A stretch of 64,000 bases of DNA, taken from NCBI GenBank assembly GCA_900758375.1, contig CAAERJ010000060.1, positions 28,334-92,333 on the forward strand, in the 5' to 3' direction. Both the position numbers and the translations under genes were made by a program. The stretch's first letter is position 1. Each line of letters opens with the position of its first letter. Of the stretch, positions 24,345 to 32,640 are shown piece after piece. The notes beneath the pieces are model-generated. The model saw only the letters and a program-made list of their open reading frames with translations. It was not told where the DNA came from and did not search any database. Source of the stretch: an uncultured Collinsella sp. (lineage in GTDB: Bacteria > Actinomycetota > Coriobacteriia > Coriobacteriales > Coriobacteriaceae).

Positions 24345-26219
24345 TTAGCAGCCCTCCTTTGCGCAAGTGGATGCCGGGGCAGCCGGGGCGAACGCGGGAC
24401 TTGGGACGGACGTGGGCGTCGCGCTCCCCTGCTGGCCCTCGAGCTCCTCGCGGCGAAGCTGCGACTGGCAGATTTCGCGGTAGAGCTGGCAGGTCGCGTA
24501 CAGCTCGTCGTGCGTACCCAGGCCCGCGACCGAGCCGTGGTCGAGCACGCAGATCATGTCGGCATCGCGCACGGTCGAGACGCGCTGGCTCACGATCACC
24601 GTGGTCAGCGGGAGCCCGCCCGCGGCGGCACCGCATGCGCTGCGCTCGCGGATGGCATGGCGAAGCGCCGCGTCGGTCTTAAAGTCGAGCGCCGAGGCGG
24701 AATCATCCATGATCAGGATCTGCGGCGAGCCCACCAGGGCACGCGCAATGGTCAGGCGCTGACGTTGGCCACCGCTAAAGTTCTTGCCGCCCGCCTCGAC
24801 CGGGGCGTCGAGTCCATACGGCTTGTTGCGCACGAACTCGCCGGCCTGCGCCATTTCGAGCGCCGCCCACAGTTCCTCATCGGTTGCCGACTCGTCGCGC
24901 CAGGTTAGGTTGCTGCGGATCGTGCCACTCACGAGCGACGCGCGCTGCGGTACGGTCGCGACCACATGGCGCAGCTGATCGAGCGGCCAGGCGCGCACGT
25001 CGGCACCCATTACGCTCACGCGGCCGGTGCTCGCATCGTACAGGCGCGGGATGAGCGAGACGAGCGTCGACTTACCGCTGCCCGTGCCGCCGATAATGCC
25101 GAGGGTTTTGCCCACCGGCAGCTCCAAGGTCACGTCATTGACGGCGTTGGCAGCGCCGGCGCCAAAAGAAAAGCTCGCATGGCTCAAGCTCAGCGCCGGG
25201 ACCGGAACAGCGCCACCCGCCAGTTCGCCCGGCTCGGGCAGCGCAACCGGCTGGTTGCCCTCGTCGGTAATGCTCGGCACGCAATTGAGCACCTCGTTGA
25301 GACGCGACGCACTGGCGCTCGCCTTGGTAAAGACCACGACCAGGTTGGCGACATACACGATGGAGGTCAGGGTCTGCGTCATGTAGTTGACGAACGCCAT
25401 GACCTGGCCCTGCGTAAGCTCGCCCACGTTGACCTGGATGCCGCCCACCCACAGGATGGCGCACACGCCCAGGTTCATCACAAGAAACGTGACGGGATTA
25501 AGGATTGACGAGAGCTTGCCCACCGCGATGGCGGTATTGGCCTGGTCATCGGCGGCTTGGGCAAAACGCTCGCGCTCGTGGTCCTCACGCACAAAGGCGC
25601 GAACAACGCGGGCACCCGAAAGCCCCTCGCGGCAGATAAGCGCGATGCGGTCGAGCTTTGCCTGCAGCTGCCTGTAATACGGAATGCAGCGCACCATGAC
25701 AAACCAAAACACCAGGCCGATGGCGGGCGTGCAAATCAAAAAGATCATGCCGAGCTTAAGGTCGATGGCAAGGGCCGCGCACATAGAGCCCACCGCCAAG
25801 AAGGGCCAGCGGATGAGCATGCGCACGCCCAGCGCCACGGCAAGCTGCACCTGGTTGACGTCGTTGGTGATGCGGGTAATAAGCGACGGCGTGCCAAAGC
25901 GGTCGAGTTCGGCATAGCTCAGTTTGTTGATGTGCTCGTAGAGCGCGCCGCGAATGTCGGTGCCCATGCCCTGCGAGGTGAGCGCCGCCATCTTTTGGCA
26001 GACAAGCGTAAACGAGATGCCGATCACAGCCATGGCGCCAAGCACCATACCGTAGTGGATAACGGCGTTCACGTCGTGCGCCCCAATGCCCTTATCGATC
26101 ATCTGGGCAATCACCAGCGGCGTCAGCAGGTCAAAGATAACTTCGATCAGCTTGCACGCAGGGCCGATCACCATATATCGGCGAAACTTACCACCAAAAC
26201 GCCTGAGCAGCTCAATCAT
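24345..26219 (-). CDS. Heterodimeric ABC exporter subunit with degenerate Walker B (pair 1)
   Basis: This is a 624-residue half transporter with six transmembrane helices and a nucleotide-binding domain. Walker A is GGTGSGKST and the signature FSGGQRQRL is intact. After Walker B (LIMD) the catalytic Glu is replaced by Asp (LIMDDSASALD), marking the degenerate site of an asymmetric dimer. The ATG at 26219 has GGGAG ten bases upstream. It is co-transcribed with the gene at 22485. The substrate is unknown; such pairs often move drugs, lipids or peptides. Confidence 0.87.
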   Translation of the reverse strand: MIELLRRFGGKFRRYMVIGPACKLIEVIFDLLTPLVIAQMIDKGIGAHDVNAVIHYGMVLGAMAVIGISFTLVCQKMAALTSQGMGTDIRGALYEHINKLSYAELDRFGTPSLITRITNDVNQVQLAVALGVRMLIRWPFLAVGSMCAALAIDLKLGMIFLICTPAIGLVFWFVMVRCIPYYRQLQAKLDRIALICREGLSGARVVRAFVREDHERERFAQAADDQANTAIAVGKLSSILNPVTFLVMNLGVCAILWVGGIQVNVGELTQGQVMAFVNYMTQTLTSIVYVANLVVVFTKASASASRLNEVLNCVPSITDEGNQPVALPEPGELAGGAVPVPALSLSHASFSFGAGAANAVNDVTLELPVGKTLGIIGGTGSGKSTLVSLIPRLYDASTGRVSVMGADVRAWPLDQLRHVVATVPQRASLVSGTIRSNLTWRDESATDEELWAALEMAQAGEFVRNKPYGLDAPVEAGGKNFSGGQRQRLTIARALVGSPQILIMDDSASALDFKTDAALRHAIRERSACGAAAGGLPLTTVIVSQRVSTVRDADMICVLDHGSVAGLGTHDELYATCQLYREICQSQLRREELEGQQGSATPTSVPSPAFAPAAPASTCAKEGC

Positions 26220-26423
26220 GTATAGGCGCTCCCTATCATCATCTCTCTTCAATCTGATTCATGATAGTACGGAGAGCCCTGGAAATGCGTAAGCAACTCG
26301 TTACAGATGTAAGGGCGACGGTCACTAGCGCCCAAGGCATGTAGCAGCCGATGTTTTGGCAACGCCAGCGAGCGGCATAACGCCAGGGATTCAATTATCA
26401 GATAAATGTGACCCTTCAGGCGG

Positions 26424-26548
26424 TTTTGGTCGGCTACCCGTGAGTGCCGGCAGGGCGCTTGGTAGTCGAGCGATCCCGCAGGCGAAGCCGAGGACCAGCG
26501 AGACACCAAGCGCCCTGCCGGCACTCGCGGGTAGCCGCGGCACCAAAA
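26424..26548. repeat. Long palindrome L3 between the SRP RNA and the ABC exporter
   Basis: Imperfect arms of about 40 bp (26424-26463 and 26505-26548) contain GGCTACCCG, GTGCCGGCAGGGCG and their complements. It lies directly beyond the 3' end of the SRP RNA. The inner part differs from the L1/L2 core. Confidence 0.75.
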
Positions 26549-26668
26549 AGCGCCTGCGCACTCGATGGATTCGGATGCCCGACAGAGGCTCCTTATGGCT
26601 GCTTCCTTCCGGACCTGACCAGATTCGGAACATGTCGTCATCCGAACCCATCGAACGCGCTAGGCGCT
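26549..26668 (-). ncRNA. ffs: Signal recognition particle RNA, small bacterial type
   Basis: The minus strand holds the universally conserved apical motif GGTCAGGTCCGGAAGGAAGC, where Ffh binds. The flanks pair to make one long irregular helix: GTTCGATGGGTTCGGAT near the 5' end against ATCCGAATCCATCGAGT near the 3' end, closed by GCGCCT/AGGCGC. A promoter fits, with TTGCCC at 26698-26703 and TAAGAT at 26675-26680, spacer 17. Five Ts follow the 3' strand of the helix. Ends are estimated to a few bases. Confidence 0.93.
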
Positions 26669-26674
26669 CGGTAT

Positions 26675-26703
26675 ATCTTACCCGCTCCCGCCCGATGGGG
26701 CAA
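26675..26703 (-). promoter_or_regulatory. Promoter of the SRP RNA gene
   Basis: TTGCCC (-35) and TAAGAT (-10) are 17 bp apart on the minus strand. The predicted start falls about 7 bp downstream, at the 5' end of the SRP helix. Confidence 0.7.
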
Positions 26704-26741
26704 GGTAGCTAATTTGGGACAGGGCCAAAAGACCACTTTTG

Positions 26742-26806
26742 AGTTGCGGTGGAATAGTTCCTGTTTTACGACCCAAGGCCAAAACAGGAACTATTCCACC
26801 GCAACT
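26742..26806. repeat. Perfect 26-bp inverted repeat after the TadA-glycerate kinase gene
   Basis: Perfect arms at 26742-26767 and 26781-26806 surround a 13-base loop containing ACCCAAGGCC. It lies 16 bp past the stop codon. The sequence beside it (GGGACAGGGCC at 26716) belongs to the GGGACAG family. A partial match, CACCGCAACTCATAG, flanks the IS3 remnant near 3400. Confidence 0.8.
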
Positions 26807-26822
26807 TATAGGGAGTTGGATT

Positions 26823-28604
26823 TTAGAGGCGGGCGAGGTCGTAGGATCGGGCGGCGGCTTCACCGGCGCAGATGAGGTTGGTTGTGGCTTCCTGGGGGTC
26901 GAGCGCTTGGTCAAGGGGCATGGGTCTGCGACAGACCGGCAAAACTAAGTCGACACCCTGCCCATACACCGCACCCAGGTTGTCGGCACGACCGCCCACG
27001 ACGGCAACAACCGGCTTGCCATAGCGCTTCGCACGGCGGGCCACGCCCACCGGCGCCTTTCCGGCAGCGGATTGCTCGTCCATATTGCCCTCGCCCGTTA
27101 TGACCAGGTCGACATCGCGCACGCGCTCGTCAAACCCAATCAGATCGAGCACCGTCTCCACGCCCGAACGCAGCTCCGCCCCGAGCGCTAGCAGCGCGGC
27201 GCCCAGGCCGCCGGCGGCACCGGCACCGGGCACACCGAGCACCGAGCCAAATGTCCGTGCACCCTCGAGCACGCGCAACAGTCCCTGAGCCCGCGCCCCG
27301 ATAATCGCCGCATCGAGCAGGCGGCCGTAACCGACCATCCAGCTGTCGTACCTGCGCAGCGCCTCAGCGTCATCCGTCGGCAGACCCTTCTGCCCACCGA
27401 ACACTGTCAGCGCGCCGCGACGCCCCACGAGCGGATTCTCGACATCGGAAAGCACCACGACACGCGCGCCATTCAGCGCCCGAAGCGCCGGTACCAAATC
27501 GATACTCGCCACGTATTCAAGGCCCGCGAGACCGGGGGCGATATTGCAGCCACACTCATCGACAAGGTGGGCGCCCAACGCTTGCAGCATGCCGGCGCCG
27601 CCATCGTTGGTGGCACTGCCGCCCAAACCAATATAGATCGTCTTTACCCCGGCACGAACCGCACGGAGCATCAGCTCGCCCACGCCATAGGTTGTGGCCG
27701 CCAACGCCGCCGACTCCGTGCAGGACGAATACCCAATACCCGCCGCCTCGGCCATCTCAATTACAGCCGACTCGCGCTCGCCGTCCACTAACATCCGGGC
27801 AGGCACACGCTCGCCAAAGGGGCCTGTAACCTCGTAGGTCACAATCTCACCGCCGCAGGCGGCAACTGCATCGAGCGTTCCCTCACCACCATCTGCCAGC
27901 GGCAATGCGCACACCTCGGCATCTGGCCACACACGGCGTATGCCCTCGGCAACCGCCGCCTCCGCCTGCGCGCTCGAAACGCTACCCTTAAAGGAGTCGA
28001 TCGCCAACAGCACACGGCGGGGCCGGCGGCACGCGGGACCAAAATCGACCGCCTCAACGTCAATATCTTCGGCACACGCGAGCGCCTCGGCATGAGCGGC
28101 ATGCGCCTCAAGATCGGTCCCACAACCGCAGCCAGCGCCATCGGCGCCACGCAGCCCACTAAAATAGTCGCTCAGCATCTCGCGGCACTCGCCTGCCAGC
28201 ACGCCGGCGGTCACATTAAATCGATGGTTCAGGCGCGAATCGACATTGAGGTCGTACAGCGAACCCAGCGCGCCCGCCTTGGCATCAGTCGCGCCATACA
28301 CGCAGCGCCCCACGCGCGCGTTGACCATAAGCCCCGCACACATGCAGCAGGGCTCGAGCGTCACGTAGACCGTGCAATCGGAAAGGCGCCAACGACCGAG
28401 CAACCGAGCGGCAGCGCACAGGGCCGAAAACTCGGCATGCGCCGCAGGGTCCTGGTCGAGTTCTCGGCGATTATGCGCCCTCGCGACAATCTCGCCCGCG
28501 CGCACTACCACGGCGCCAATCGGTACCTCGCCCACCGCAGCGGCGGCGCGCGCCTCGGCCAGCGCCTCGCGCATGAACTTCTCGTCGATTTCGGTGCTCG
28601 TCAT
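26823..28604 (-). CDS. Fusion: tRNA adenosine deaminase (TadA) - glycerate kinase
   Basis: This is a 593-residue protein. Residues about 5-155 are a TadA-type deaminase with the zinc and catalytic motifs HAEFSAL and EPCCMCAG; TadA makes inosine at the tRNA-Arg wobble base. Residues about 200-590 are a GlxK/GarK-type glycerate kinase with AIDSFKGS, LPLADGGEGT, GLGGSATNDGGAG and ITGEGNMDEQSAAGK. A Cys/Ala-rich linker joins them. The reading frame is continuous with no internal stop. The ATG at 28604 has AGGGAAGG upstream. These activities are normally separate proteins. Confidence 0.85.
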   Translation of the reverse strand: MTSTEIDEKFMREALAEARAAAAVGEVPIGAVVVRAGEIVARAHNRRELDQDPAAHAEFSALCAAARLLGRWRLSDCTVYVTLEPCCMCAGLMVNARVGRCVYGATDAKAGALGSLYDLNVDSRLNHRFNVTAGVLAGECREMLSDYFSGLRGADGAGCGCGTDLEAHAAHAEALACAEDIDVEAVDFGPACRRPRRVLLAIDSFKGSVSSAQAEAAVAEGIRRVWPDAEVCALPLADGGEGTLDAVAACGGEIVTYEVTGPFGERVPARMLVDGERESAVIEMAEAAGIGYSSCTESAALAATTYGVGELMLRAVRAGVKTIYIGLGGSATNDGGAGMLQALGAHLVDECGCNIAPGLAGLEYVASIDLVPALRALNGARVVVLSDVENPLVGRRGALTVFGGQKGLPTDDAEALRRYDSWMVGYGRLLDAAIIGARAQGLLRVLEGARTFGSVLGVPGAGAAGGLGAALLALGAELRSGVETVLDLIGFDERVRDVDLVITGEGNMDEQSAAGKAPVGVARRAKRYGKPVVAVVGGRADNLGAVYGQGVDLVLPVCRRPMPLDQALDPQEATTNLICAGEAAARSYDLARL

Positions 28605-28655
28605 CGTTCGCCTTCCCTGTTGCAAATTCAAAACGATGCTATCATTACGACTCAC

Positions 28656-28745
28656 GGAGAGATGGCAGAGCGGTTGAATGCGGCGGTCTTGAAAACCGTT
28701 GAGCGCGAGAGCGTTCCGGGGGTTCGAATCCCCCTCTCTCCGCCA
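28656..28745 (+). tRNA. tRNA-Ser (anticodon UGA)
   Basis: This is a 90-nt class II tRNA. The acceptor stem GGAGAGA pairs with TCTCTCC, the anticodon loop CTTGAAA carries TGA, a long variable arm follows, and the T arm reads GGGGGTTCGAATCCCCC. The CCA end is encoded. It lies between convergent genes. Confidence 0.97.
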
Positions 28746-28748
28746 CTT

Positions 28749-29333
28749 CTAGTGATTCACCGGCGTCATGGTGCGCTCAAACAGCGCATCAACCACGTCG
28801 GCCATCTCGGGTCGACGCTCAAGATCGTGACCCGACTCCCACCAATTTGTGAACAGTCGAATAATGCCACCGGCGATAAACTCCGATGTTGTCTCGAGCG
28901 AAACGGGCGCCAGGGCATCCTCGGCAAGCACGTTCATCACACGCTCGCGAATGGAGCGGGCAATGCGGTCGCAAATAACGTTGGTCAACATGCCCGACAT
29001 GCTGCTTGCCAAAATGTTATCCATGAGCTGCTCGTGCGCCAAAATCAAATCCATGGCATCGTCCAAAATCGCGTGTCGAAGCGCGCGCACGTCCTCGGCA
29101 GACACTGCGCCGGCCTCATCGGGCTGTTTTTGCGGCAAGCCCGTCATAAGCTCATCGATATAAAAGGCAAAGTAATCGTTTTTATCGCGAAAGTGCTTAT
29201 AGAACGTCGTGCGACGAATCAGGGCACGGTCGCAAAGCATAGCAACCGTCAAATCCTCAAACCGATGCTCTTCCAAAAGCTCGGTAAAGGCATCGAACAG
29301 GGCACGATAGGTTTTCTTTATGCGAAGGTCCAT
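28749..29333 (-). CDS. TetR-family transcriptional regulator
   Basis: This is a 194-residue regulator. The N-terminal TetR helix-turn-helix has RIKKTYRALFDAFTEL, then FEDLTVAMLCDRALIRRTTFYKHF. The C-terminal ligand domain resembles the TetR_C/DhaS-like type (FIAGGIIRLFTNWWESG). The ATG at 29333 is preferred over one four codons upstream that abuts the GAGG. Its target is unknown. The divergent neighbour is lemA, which is one candidate. Confidence 0.82.
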   Translation of the reverse strand: MDLRIKKTYRALFDAFTELLEEHRFEDLTVAMLCDRALIRRTTFYKHFRDKNDYFAFYIDELMTGLPQKQPDEAGAVSAEDVRALRHAILDDAMDLILAHEQLMDNILASSMSGMLTNVICDRIARSIRERVMNVLAEDALAPVSLETTSEFIAGGIIRLFTNWWESGHDLERRPEMADVVDALFERTMTPVNH

Positions 29334-29544
29334 CCGTATCGCCATCCTCAAGGCGTAGACAGCATTCCTTAATTTGTCGCATATCTTACACCTGTACCGC
29401 CCGTTCGATATTGGCGCCCCCTCCCTGGTTGAAACATAACGCTTACCGGAAAGTTCGGCACCGCCAAAGGTTGCGGGTATACTAGATACGTTATACCAAC
29501 AACGGCAGGCGCAAAACGCCGCTGCCATTCGAAACGGAGACATC

Positions 29545-30096
29545 ATGCTTCCCGTCATCATCGGTATCGTTGTTGTCGTTGTGATCGCCAGCGCCATCGC
29601 CGGCATCTACAACAACATGGTCACCAAGCGCAATCGCATCGATAACGCCTGGCAGAACATCGACACGCAGCTGCAGCGCCGCAACGACCTGATCCCTAAC
29701 CTGGTCGAGACCGTCAAGGGCTACGCCAAGCACGAGCAGGACACGCTCGCCGCCGTGGTCAACGCGCGCAACGCCGCCGTGAGCGCCACCACCCCCGAGG
29801 CCAAGATGGAAGCGGACAACGTGCTGACCGGTGCGCTGCGCCAGCTCTTTGCCGTCGCCGAGGCCTACCCCGACCTTAAGGCGAACGCCAACTTCACGCA
29901 GCTCCAGGCCGCGCTCGAGGACACCGAGAACAAGGTGAGCTACGCGCGCCAAAGCTACAACGACTGCGTGCTCAGCTACAACAACGCCATCCAGACGTTC
30001 CCGGCTGTTATCTTTGCCGGCATCTTCCAGTTTAAGGAACGCCAGGGCTTCGAGGCCGCCGAGGCCGCCCGCCAGGCACCAACCGTCAAGTTCTAA
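29545..30096 (+). CDS. lemA: LemA-family protein
   Basis: This is a 183-residue protein with an N-terminal transmembrane helix (VIIGIVVVVVIASAIAG) followed by the LemA helical domain: RNRIDNAWQNIDTQLQRR, NDLIPNLVETVKGY and ARQSYNDCVLSYNN. It ends FKERQGFEAAEAARQAPTVKF, as is usual for the family. The ribosome site GGAG precedes the ATG. A TATACT -10 element lies about 60 bp upstream. The biochemical function of LemA proteins is not established. Confidence 0.92.
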   Translation: MLPVIIGIVVVVVIASAIAGIYNNMVTKRNRIDNAWQNIDTQLQRRNDLIPNLVETVKGYAKHEQDTLAAVVNARNAAVSATTPEAKMEADNVLTGALRQLFAVAEAYPDLKANANFTQLQAALEDTENKVSYARQSYNDCVLSYNNAIQTFPAVIFAGIFQFKERQGFEAAEAARQAPTVKF

Positions 30097-30136
30097 CAAT
30101 CACGGCCGAGTCTTAAGCCAGTTCATCAACCCTTTG

Positions 30137-30169
30137 GGGTCCAAGGCACAAACCTTGGGCCCTTTTCTT
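30137..30169 (+). terminator. Rho-independent terminator after lemA
   Basis: The stem GGGTCCAAGG / CCTTGGGCCC is followed by TTTTCTT, about 40 bp past the lemA stop. Confidence 0.8.
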
Positions 30170-30194
30170 ATCCACGCACAACGCGCGACCAAAC

Positions 30195-30220
30195 AAAAAG
30201 CGCGGCCTAAAAGGCCGCGC
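30195..30220 (-). terminator. Rho-independent terminator downstream of ilvE
   Basis: On the minus strand the stem GCGCGGCC / GGCCGCGC is followed by TTTTTG. It lies beyond the long palindrome L4. Confidence 0.8.
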
Positions 30221-30269
30221 ACCATATTCAATTCAGCCAAGTAATCCCCTGTCGCGACAGCGCCGAGCC

Positions 30270-30400
30270 GCAGGGCAGAGCGCAAGTTCCCTCCCAGCGC
30301 ACTCCGCAGGACGCAAGAAGCCCTCGCCGCACGAAGTGCGCAGCGAGGACTTCTTGCATGTCCGAGGACGCGCTGGGAGGGAACTTGCTCTCTGCCCGGA
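30270..30400. repeat. Long palindrome L4 after ilvE
   Basis: Arms of about 30 bp (30270-30300 and 30370-30399) contain GCAAGTTCCCTCCCAGCGC and its complement. An inner hairpin is built from GCAAGAAG/CTTCTTGC and GCGCACTTCGTGCGG-like sequence. It starts 28 bp beyond the ilvE stop. Confidence 0.8.
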
Positions 30401-30427
30401 CGTGCTCGCCAAGAGCTGTAAGGCAGC

Positions 30428-31480
30428 TTACGCCACGGTGTAAACCCAGTTGTGCTTATCCTCAACAGCACCAGACTGGATGCCCGTCAGGGTCTCGCGG
30501 AGCTTCTTCATCACAGGACCGATCTCGGTGTAGCCAGCCGGGAAGGTCACGGTCTCATCGGCACCATAGACCTTGTTGTCGATCTCGCCGACCGGGGAGA
30601 TAACGGCAGCGGTGCCGCACAGACCGCACTCCACAAAGGTACCGGCCTTGACCTCGGCCCACTCGACGGGACGCTGATCGACGGTCATACCCAGATCCTC
30701 GGCAACCTGAACGAGCGAACGACGGGTGATGGAGGGCAGGATGGAGTCGGTGTGCGACTGAGGAACGACGAGGGTGCCATCCTCCTTCACGAACAGGACG
30801 TTGGCGCCACCGGTCTCCTCGACATAGGTGCGGGACTCGGAGTCGAGATACAGGTTCTCGGCATAACCCTCGCGGTGTGCTTCCATCGTGGGCTTGAGGG
30901 ACATGGCGTAGTTCAGGCCGGCCTTGATGTTGCCGGTGCCATGCGGTGCGGCGCGGTCGTACTCGGAAACGCGCAGCTTAACGGGCTTAAGGCCGCCCTT
31001 AAAGTACGGACCGACCGGAGTCACGAGAATGCGGAACGTGTACTCAGGAGCGGGAGCCACGCCAATCACGTCACCGGAGCCGATCATAAACGGGCGCACG
31101 TACAGGGTCGCGCCGGAGCCAAAGGGCGGAACCCAGGCGGCGTTGGCAGAAACGACCTGCTTGACGGCCTCAACAAACTTGTCCTTGGGGAACGGGGGCA
31201 TCTCGAGGCGCTGGGCAGAGTTATACATGCGCTCGGCGTTCATGTCGGGACGGAAGCAGACGATGCTGCCGTCCTCGGCGGTGTAGGCCTTCAGGCCCTC
31301 AAAGACCTCCTGGCAATAATGGAAGATGCCGCCGCACTCGGAGACATGCAAGGTGTGGTCGGTGGTCAGGCCGCCCTCGTCCCACTCGCCGTCCTTCCAA
31401 TGAGCCTCGTAGCTGTAATCGGTCTTCATGTAGCCAAAGCCGAGGCTACCCCAATCGATATCCTTCTTCTCGACAGTCAT
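30428..31480 (-). CDS. ilvE: Branched-chain amino acid aminotransferase
   Basis: This is a 350-residue class IV PLP aminotransferase that interconverts Leu, Ile and Val with their 2-oxo acids. The PLP Lys is probably in GTGNIKAGLNYA. Other family segments are EVFEGLKAY, RPDMNAERM, YVEETGGANV and the phosphate-cup region GLCGTAAVI. The ATG at 31480 has AAGGAG upstream. A palindromic motif and a TACAAT -10 element lie 150-190 bp upstream. Confidence 0.93.
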   Translation of the reverse strand: MTVEKKDIDWGSLGFGYMKTDYSYEAHWKDGEWDEGGLTTDHTLHVSECGGIFHYCQEVFEGLKAYTAEDGSIVCFRPDMNAERMYNSAQRLEMPPFPKDKFVEAVKQVVSANAAWVPPFGSGATLYVRPFMIGSGDVIGVAPAPEYTFRILVTPVGPYFKGGLKPVKLRVSEYDRAAPHGTGNIKAGLNYAMSLKPTMEAHREGYAENLYLDSESRTYVEETGGANVLFVKEDGTLVVPQSHTDSILPSITRRSLVQVAEDLGMTVDQRPVEWAEVKAGTFVECGLCGTAAVISPVGEIDNKVYGADETVTFPAGYTEIGPVMKKLRETLTGIQSGAVEDKHNWVYTVA

Positions 31481-31599
31481 ATGTCGCTCCTTACATACAC
31501 AGTTGCATACTCGCGAACTCGCACGCAAGGACCGAGGCCGACCGCGTCGCAACGTCGCACGCCCGGAGCGTAGAGCCGGACGGGACACGCGAACAGCAT
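31477..31599 (-). other. Possible upstream (leader) ORF overlapping the ilvE start
   Basis: A 40-codon ORF begins at the ATG at 31599 and ends with a TGA that overlaps the ilvE ATG (ATGA). Seven of its 40 codons are Val. No ribosome site is evident, so this may be chance. It would lie within the transcript from the proposed promoter. Confidence 0.25.
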
Positions 31600-31633
31600 C
31601 GAAGCCGATGTCACGTCGATTCGCATGCACGAG

Positions 31634-31686
31634 ATTGTACTCCGCACGCGCGTAGGATAAAACGCTTTTCTTTAACTAAGTAAAGT
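31634..31686 (-). promoter_or_regulatory. ilvE promoter region with palindromic box
   Basis: TACAAT at 31634-31639 is a good -10 element. The -35 hexamer is weak (TTTATC or TTTTAT). Directly upstream, 31669-31686 reads TCTTTAACTAAGTAAAGT, which matches 15 of 18 positions of the box before the amino-acid binding-protein gene at 63802-63819. Confidence 0.5.
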
Positions 31687-31700
31687 ATTTTCATTTGACC

Positions 31701-31741
31701 GAAACTAAAGAGGCCCGCCACCGTAAACGGTGACGGGCCTC
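31701..31741 (-). terminator. Terminator after the DedA gene
   Basis: The stem GAGGCCCG-x-CACCG / CGGTG-x-CGGGCCTC on the minus strand is followed by a short T-rich stretch (TTTAGTTTC). It lies about 30 bp beyond the DedA stop. Confidence 0.7.
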
Positions 31742-31769
31742 AACGACACGATTTGTGCGCCGGCTCGAG

Positions 31770-32417
31770 CTATGCGTTCTTTTTGCCCAGCTTAGCCTTA
31801 ACCAAGCCGACCACGGTCGGAATGATCGACACGGCGACGATGCCGATAATCAGCAGCTCAAAGTGCTCCTGCACAAAGGGAATGCCGCCAAAGAAGTAGC
31901 CCAGCAGCGTAAAGAGCGTTGACCAGGTAATGCCACCCAGCACGTTAAAGATAACGAAGTTACGCCAGTGCATGCCGCCCATGCCGGCGATAAAGGGCAC
32001 AAAGGTGCGAATAAACGGGAAGAAGCGGCCGAGGAAGATGGCCAGGTGGCCCCACTTGTCCAAGAAGTCCTCGGACTTTTTAATGCGCTCGGGCGTCATG
32101 GCCTTAACCTTGCCCGAAGCGATGATCTTGCGGCCAAAGAAGTGACCGATCATAAAGTTGCACTGATCGCCCAGGATGGCTGCGGCCCATGCGGTGGCCA
32201 GAAGCGCCACGATGTTAAAGCCGCCGTTGTGGGCAAAGAAGCCCGAGGCAAACAGCAGCGAATCGCCGGGAAGGAACGGGAAGAACACCACGCCTGTCTC
32301 GATAAAGATGATCAAGAACACGCAGCCGTAGGCCATAAGCGGGCCGGCGGCGATCCAGCTGGCAATCGCGGTGCGCGGGTCTTTGAGCAGCTCAGCGATA
32401 AAATTAATGAAACCCAT
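31770..32417 (-). CDS. DedA-family membrane protein
   Basis: This is a 215-residue protein with four to five transmembrane or re-entrant segments. The DedA motifs FPFLPGDSLLFASG and GRFFPFIRTFVPFIAGMGGM are both present, including the essential Arg and acidic residues. DedA proteins are lipid flippases or transporters, often for undecaprenyl phosphate or PE. The ATG at 32417 has GAGAGG upstream. The gene stands divergent from cysE. Confidence 0.9.
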   Translation of the reverse strand: MGFINFIAELLKDPRTAIASWIAAGPLMAYGCVFLIIFIETGVVFFPFLPGDSLLFASGFFAHNGGFNIVALLATAWAAAILGDQCNFMIGHFFGRKIIASGKVKAMTPERIKKSEDFLDKWGHLAIFLGRFFPFIRTFVPFIAGMGGMHWRNFVIFNVLGGITWSTLFTLLGYFFGGIPFVQEHFELLIIGIVAVSIIPTVVGLVKAKLGKKNA

Positions 32418-32640
32418 GAAGTAAAACCTCTCAGTTGTGGGCGCGGACACGTCCGAGTTGACCAGTATACGGTTGCAGCGCGAGTACGGGCCAAACCCCT
32501 CAAAAGTCTTACGTCATTACCAGCAAGTTTGCATAACTGACACCTGTCACGCAAAGCCGCCAAGATTGTCCTTCCTAATCCCTAGCGAATCGCTATACTT
32601 TATTGAATCGCATTGTCACGGCGCTAAGGGAGGGCGGCTG

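Noticed and set aside
22779..24908. 709-codon plus-strand ORF across the ABC exporter genes
   Set aside because: It has antisense composition (Arg/His-rich) and spans the junction of two well-supported minus-strand genes.
31481..31640. T-box leader before ilvE
   Set aside because: No T-box sequence (TGGNACCGCG) or antiterminator/terminator pair is present in the leader.
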